DNA of 6,622 bases, from the NCBI GenBank assembly GCA_018650745.1, contig JABIFK010000291.1:1-6622 (forward strand), written 5' to 3'. The stretch's first letter is position 1. Each line of letters starts with the position of its first letter. Under the pieces are notes generated by a model that was not told where the DNA came from, ran no database searches, and worked only from the letters and a program-made list of their open reading frames with translations. The translations under genes and the position numbers were made by a program. The stretch comes from Candidatus Latescibacterota bacterium. Lineage in GTDB: Bacteria; Latescibacterota; UBA2968. This document shows, piece after piece, positions 6,051 through 6,622 of this stretch.

Positions 6051-6622
6051 TCAGTCCTGTTCAATGACCAACAATTGATCAATTTTGGGGTTCAGCAAAA
6101 CCTGTTTTGCCCCATTGGACCAAATAACGCTTACAGAGTCTATATGTGCAATATCGCCTAACCCAAAAGTGATGGGCAACTCGACCTGTGACAAATAACT
6201 GCGTGTGGGCATCACTTGCCTGAGTTGTGTGTGCTCCGATGTCGTCACTTTTACCCAAGCACCAATTGCATCCCGGTTGGCCGATTTTCCCACCAGTTTC
6301 ACGCGTAACCAATGATGATTCAAAGTTTGATCATTCCGAAGTAGGAGCGGTGTGCCCGCAACTTGTGTCAAAATCACATCCAAATCACCATCAGAATCAA
6401 TATCTGCGTAGGCTGCACCCCGCCCAACAATTTTCGTTGCCAGATCTCCTGAGCCTCCTTCTACCAGTACATAACCATCAGACGCCCCACCATTCCAAAA
6501 CAATTGCGCAGATTGACGGTAGTGTTGACTGGGATCCATTTTATTAATCTCAGTTTCAATATGGCCATTACTCTGCAACATATCCAAACGGCCATCTAAA
6601 TCATAGTCAAACAAGAATAAAC
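6051..6622 (-). CDS. CRTAC1-type FG-GAP/VCBS repeat protein with ASPIC/UnbV domain (5' end outside window)
   Basis: The C-terminal 190 complete codons of a protein whose start lies beyond the right edge; the frame is open to 6622 and stops with TGA at 6053-6051. Two calcium-binding repeat loops of the VCBS/FG-GAP type are visible, FDYDLDGRLD at the right end and ADIDSDGDLD (about 6378-6407). Next comes an ASPIC/UnbV domain (about 6105-6314) with the hallmark pieces WLRVKLVG, NRDAIGAWV, SYLSQVELPITFGLG and VSVIWSNGAKQ. Family members are usually exported or surface beta-propeller proteins, often annotated CRTAC1 family; the related UnbV is found in enediyne clusters, and the biochemical role is not established. 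A signal peptide would be in the missing part. It is upstream of, and on the same strand as, the acyltransferase fusion, so it is probably a proximal gene of the same operon. Confidence 0.92.
   Translation of the reverse strand, partial: LFLFDYDLDGRLDMLQSNGHIETEINKMDPSQHYRQSAQLFWNGGASDGYVLVEGGSGDLATKIVGRGAAYADIDSDGDLDVILTQVAGTPLLLRNDQTLNHHWLRVKLVGKSANRDAIGAWVKVTTSEHTQLRQVMPTRSYLSQVELPITFGLGDIAHIDSVSVIWSNGAKQVLLNPKIDQLLVIEQD

Overview
The window is one strand-uniform block of five genes, all on the minus strand and closely spaced, so it reads as a single operon transcribed from right to left. Base composition is roughly 45% GC by eye. The gene content (ABC1/UbiB-type kinases, a PlsC/MGAT-like acyltransferase, a CRTAC1/UnbV-type repeat protein) and the closely packed layout fit a Gram-negative bacterium, most likely a proteobacterium. 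Nothing in the window fixes the lineage more closely, and no rRNA, tRNA, IS element or CRISPR array is visible.

In transcription order: (1) 6622-6051, the 3' end of a CRTAC1-type protein with VCBS/FG-GAP calcium-loop repeats and a C-terminal ASPIC/UnbV domain. (2) 5958-4273, a two-domain fusion of an extended SDR/NAD-epimerase-like domain and an MGAT-like LPLAT acyltransferase. Its N-terminus is abnormal: there is no ATG start, the Rossmann glycine motif is readable only in another frame, and the YxxxK lysine is missing. (3) 4273-2615, an ABC1/UbiB-family atypical kinase with every hallmark motif intact, coupled to the previous gene through a TAATG stop/start overlap. (4) 2556-934, a second ABC1-family protein of similar length in which the hallmark catalytic motifs are replaced although the fold signature, the frame and the C-terminal membrane tail are kept. 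This is a pseudokinase paralogue. (5) 868-1, the start of an unrecognised protein with a methionine-rich helical N-terminus, running off the left edge.

The genes combine a probably intact lipid acyltransferase, a membrane-tethered ABC1 kinase paired with a dead partner, a likely exported UnbV-type repeat protein and an unknown protein. My inference is an uncharacterised membrane-lipid or prenyl-lipid pathway, in which the kinase/pseudokinase pair may act as a regulatory or lipid-handling module. The coding and motif observations are read directly from the sequence. The pathway idea is not proven by it.
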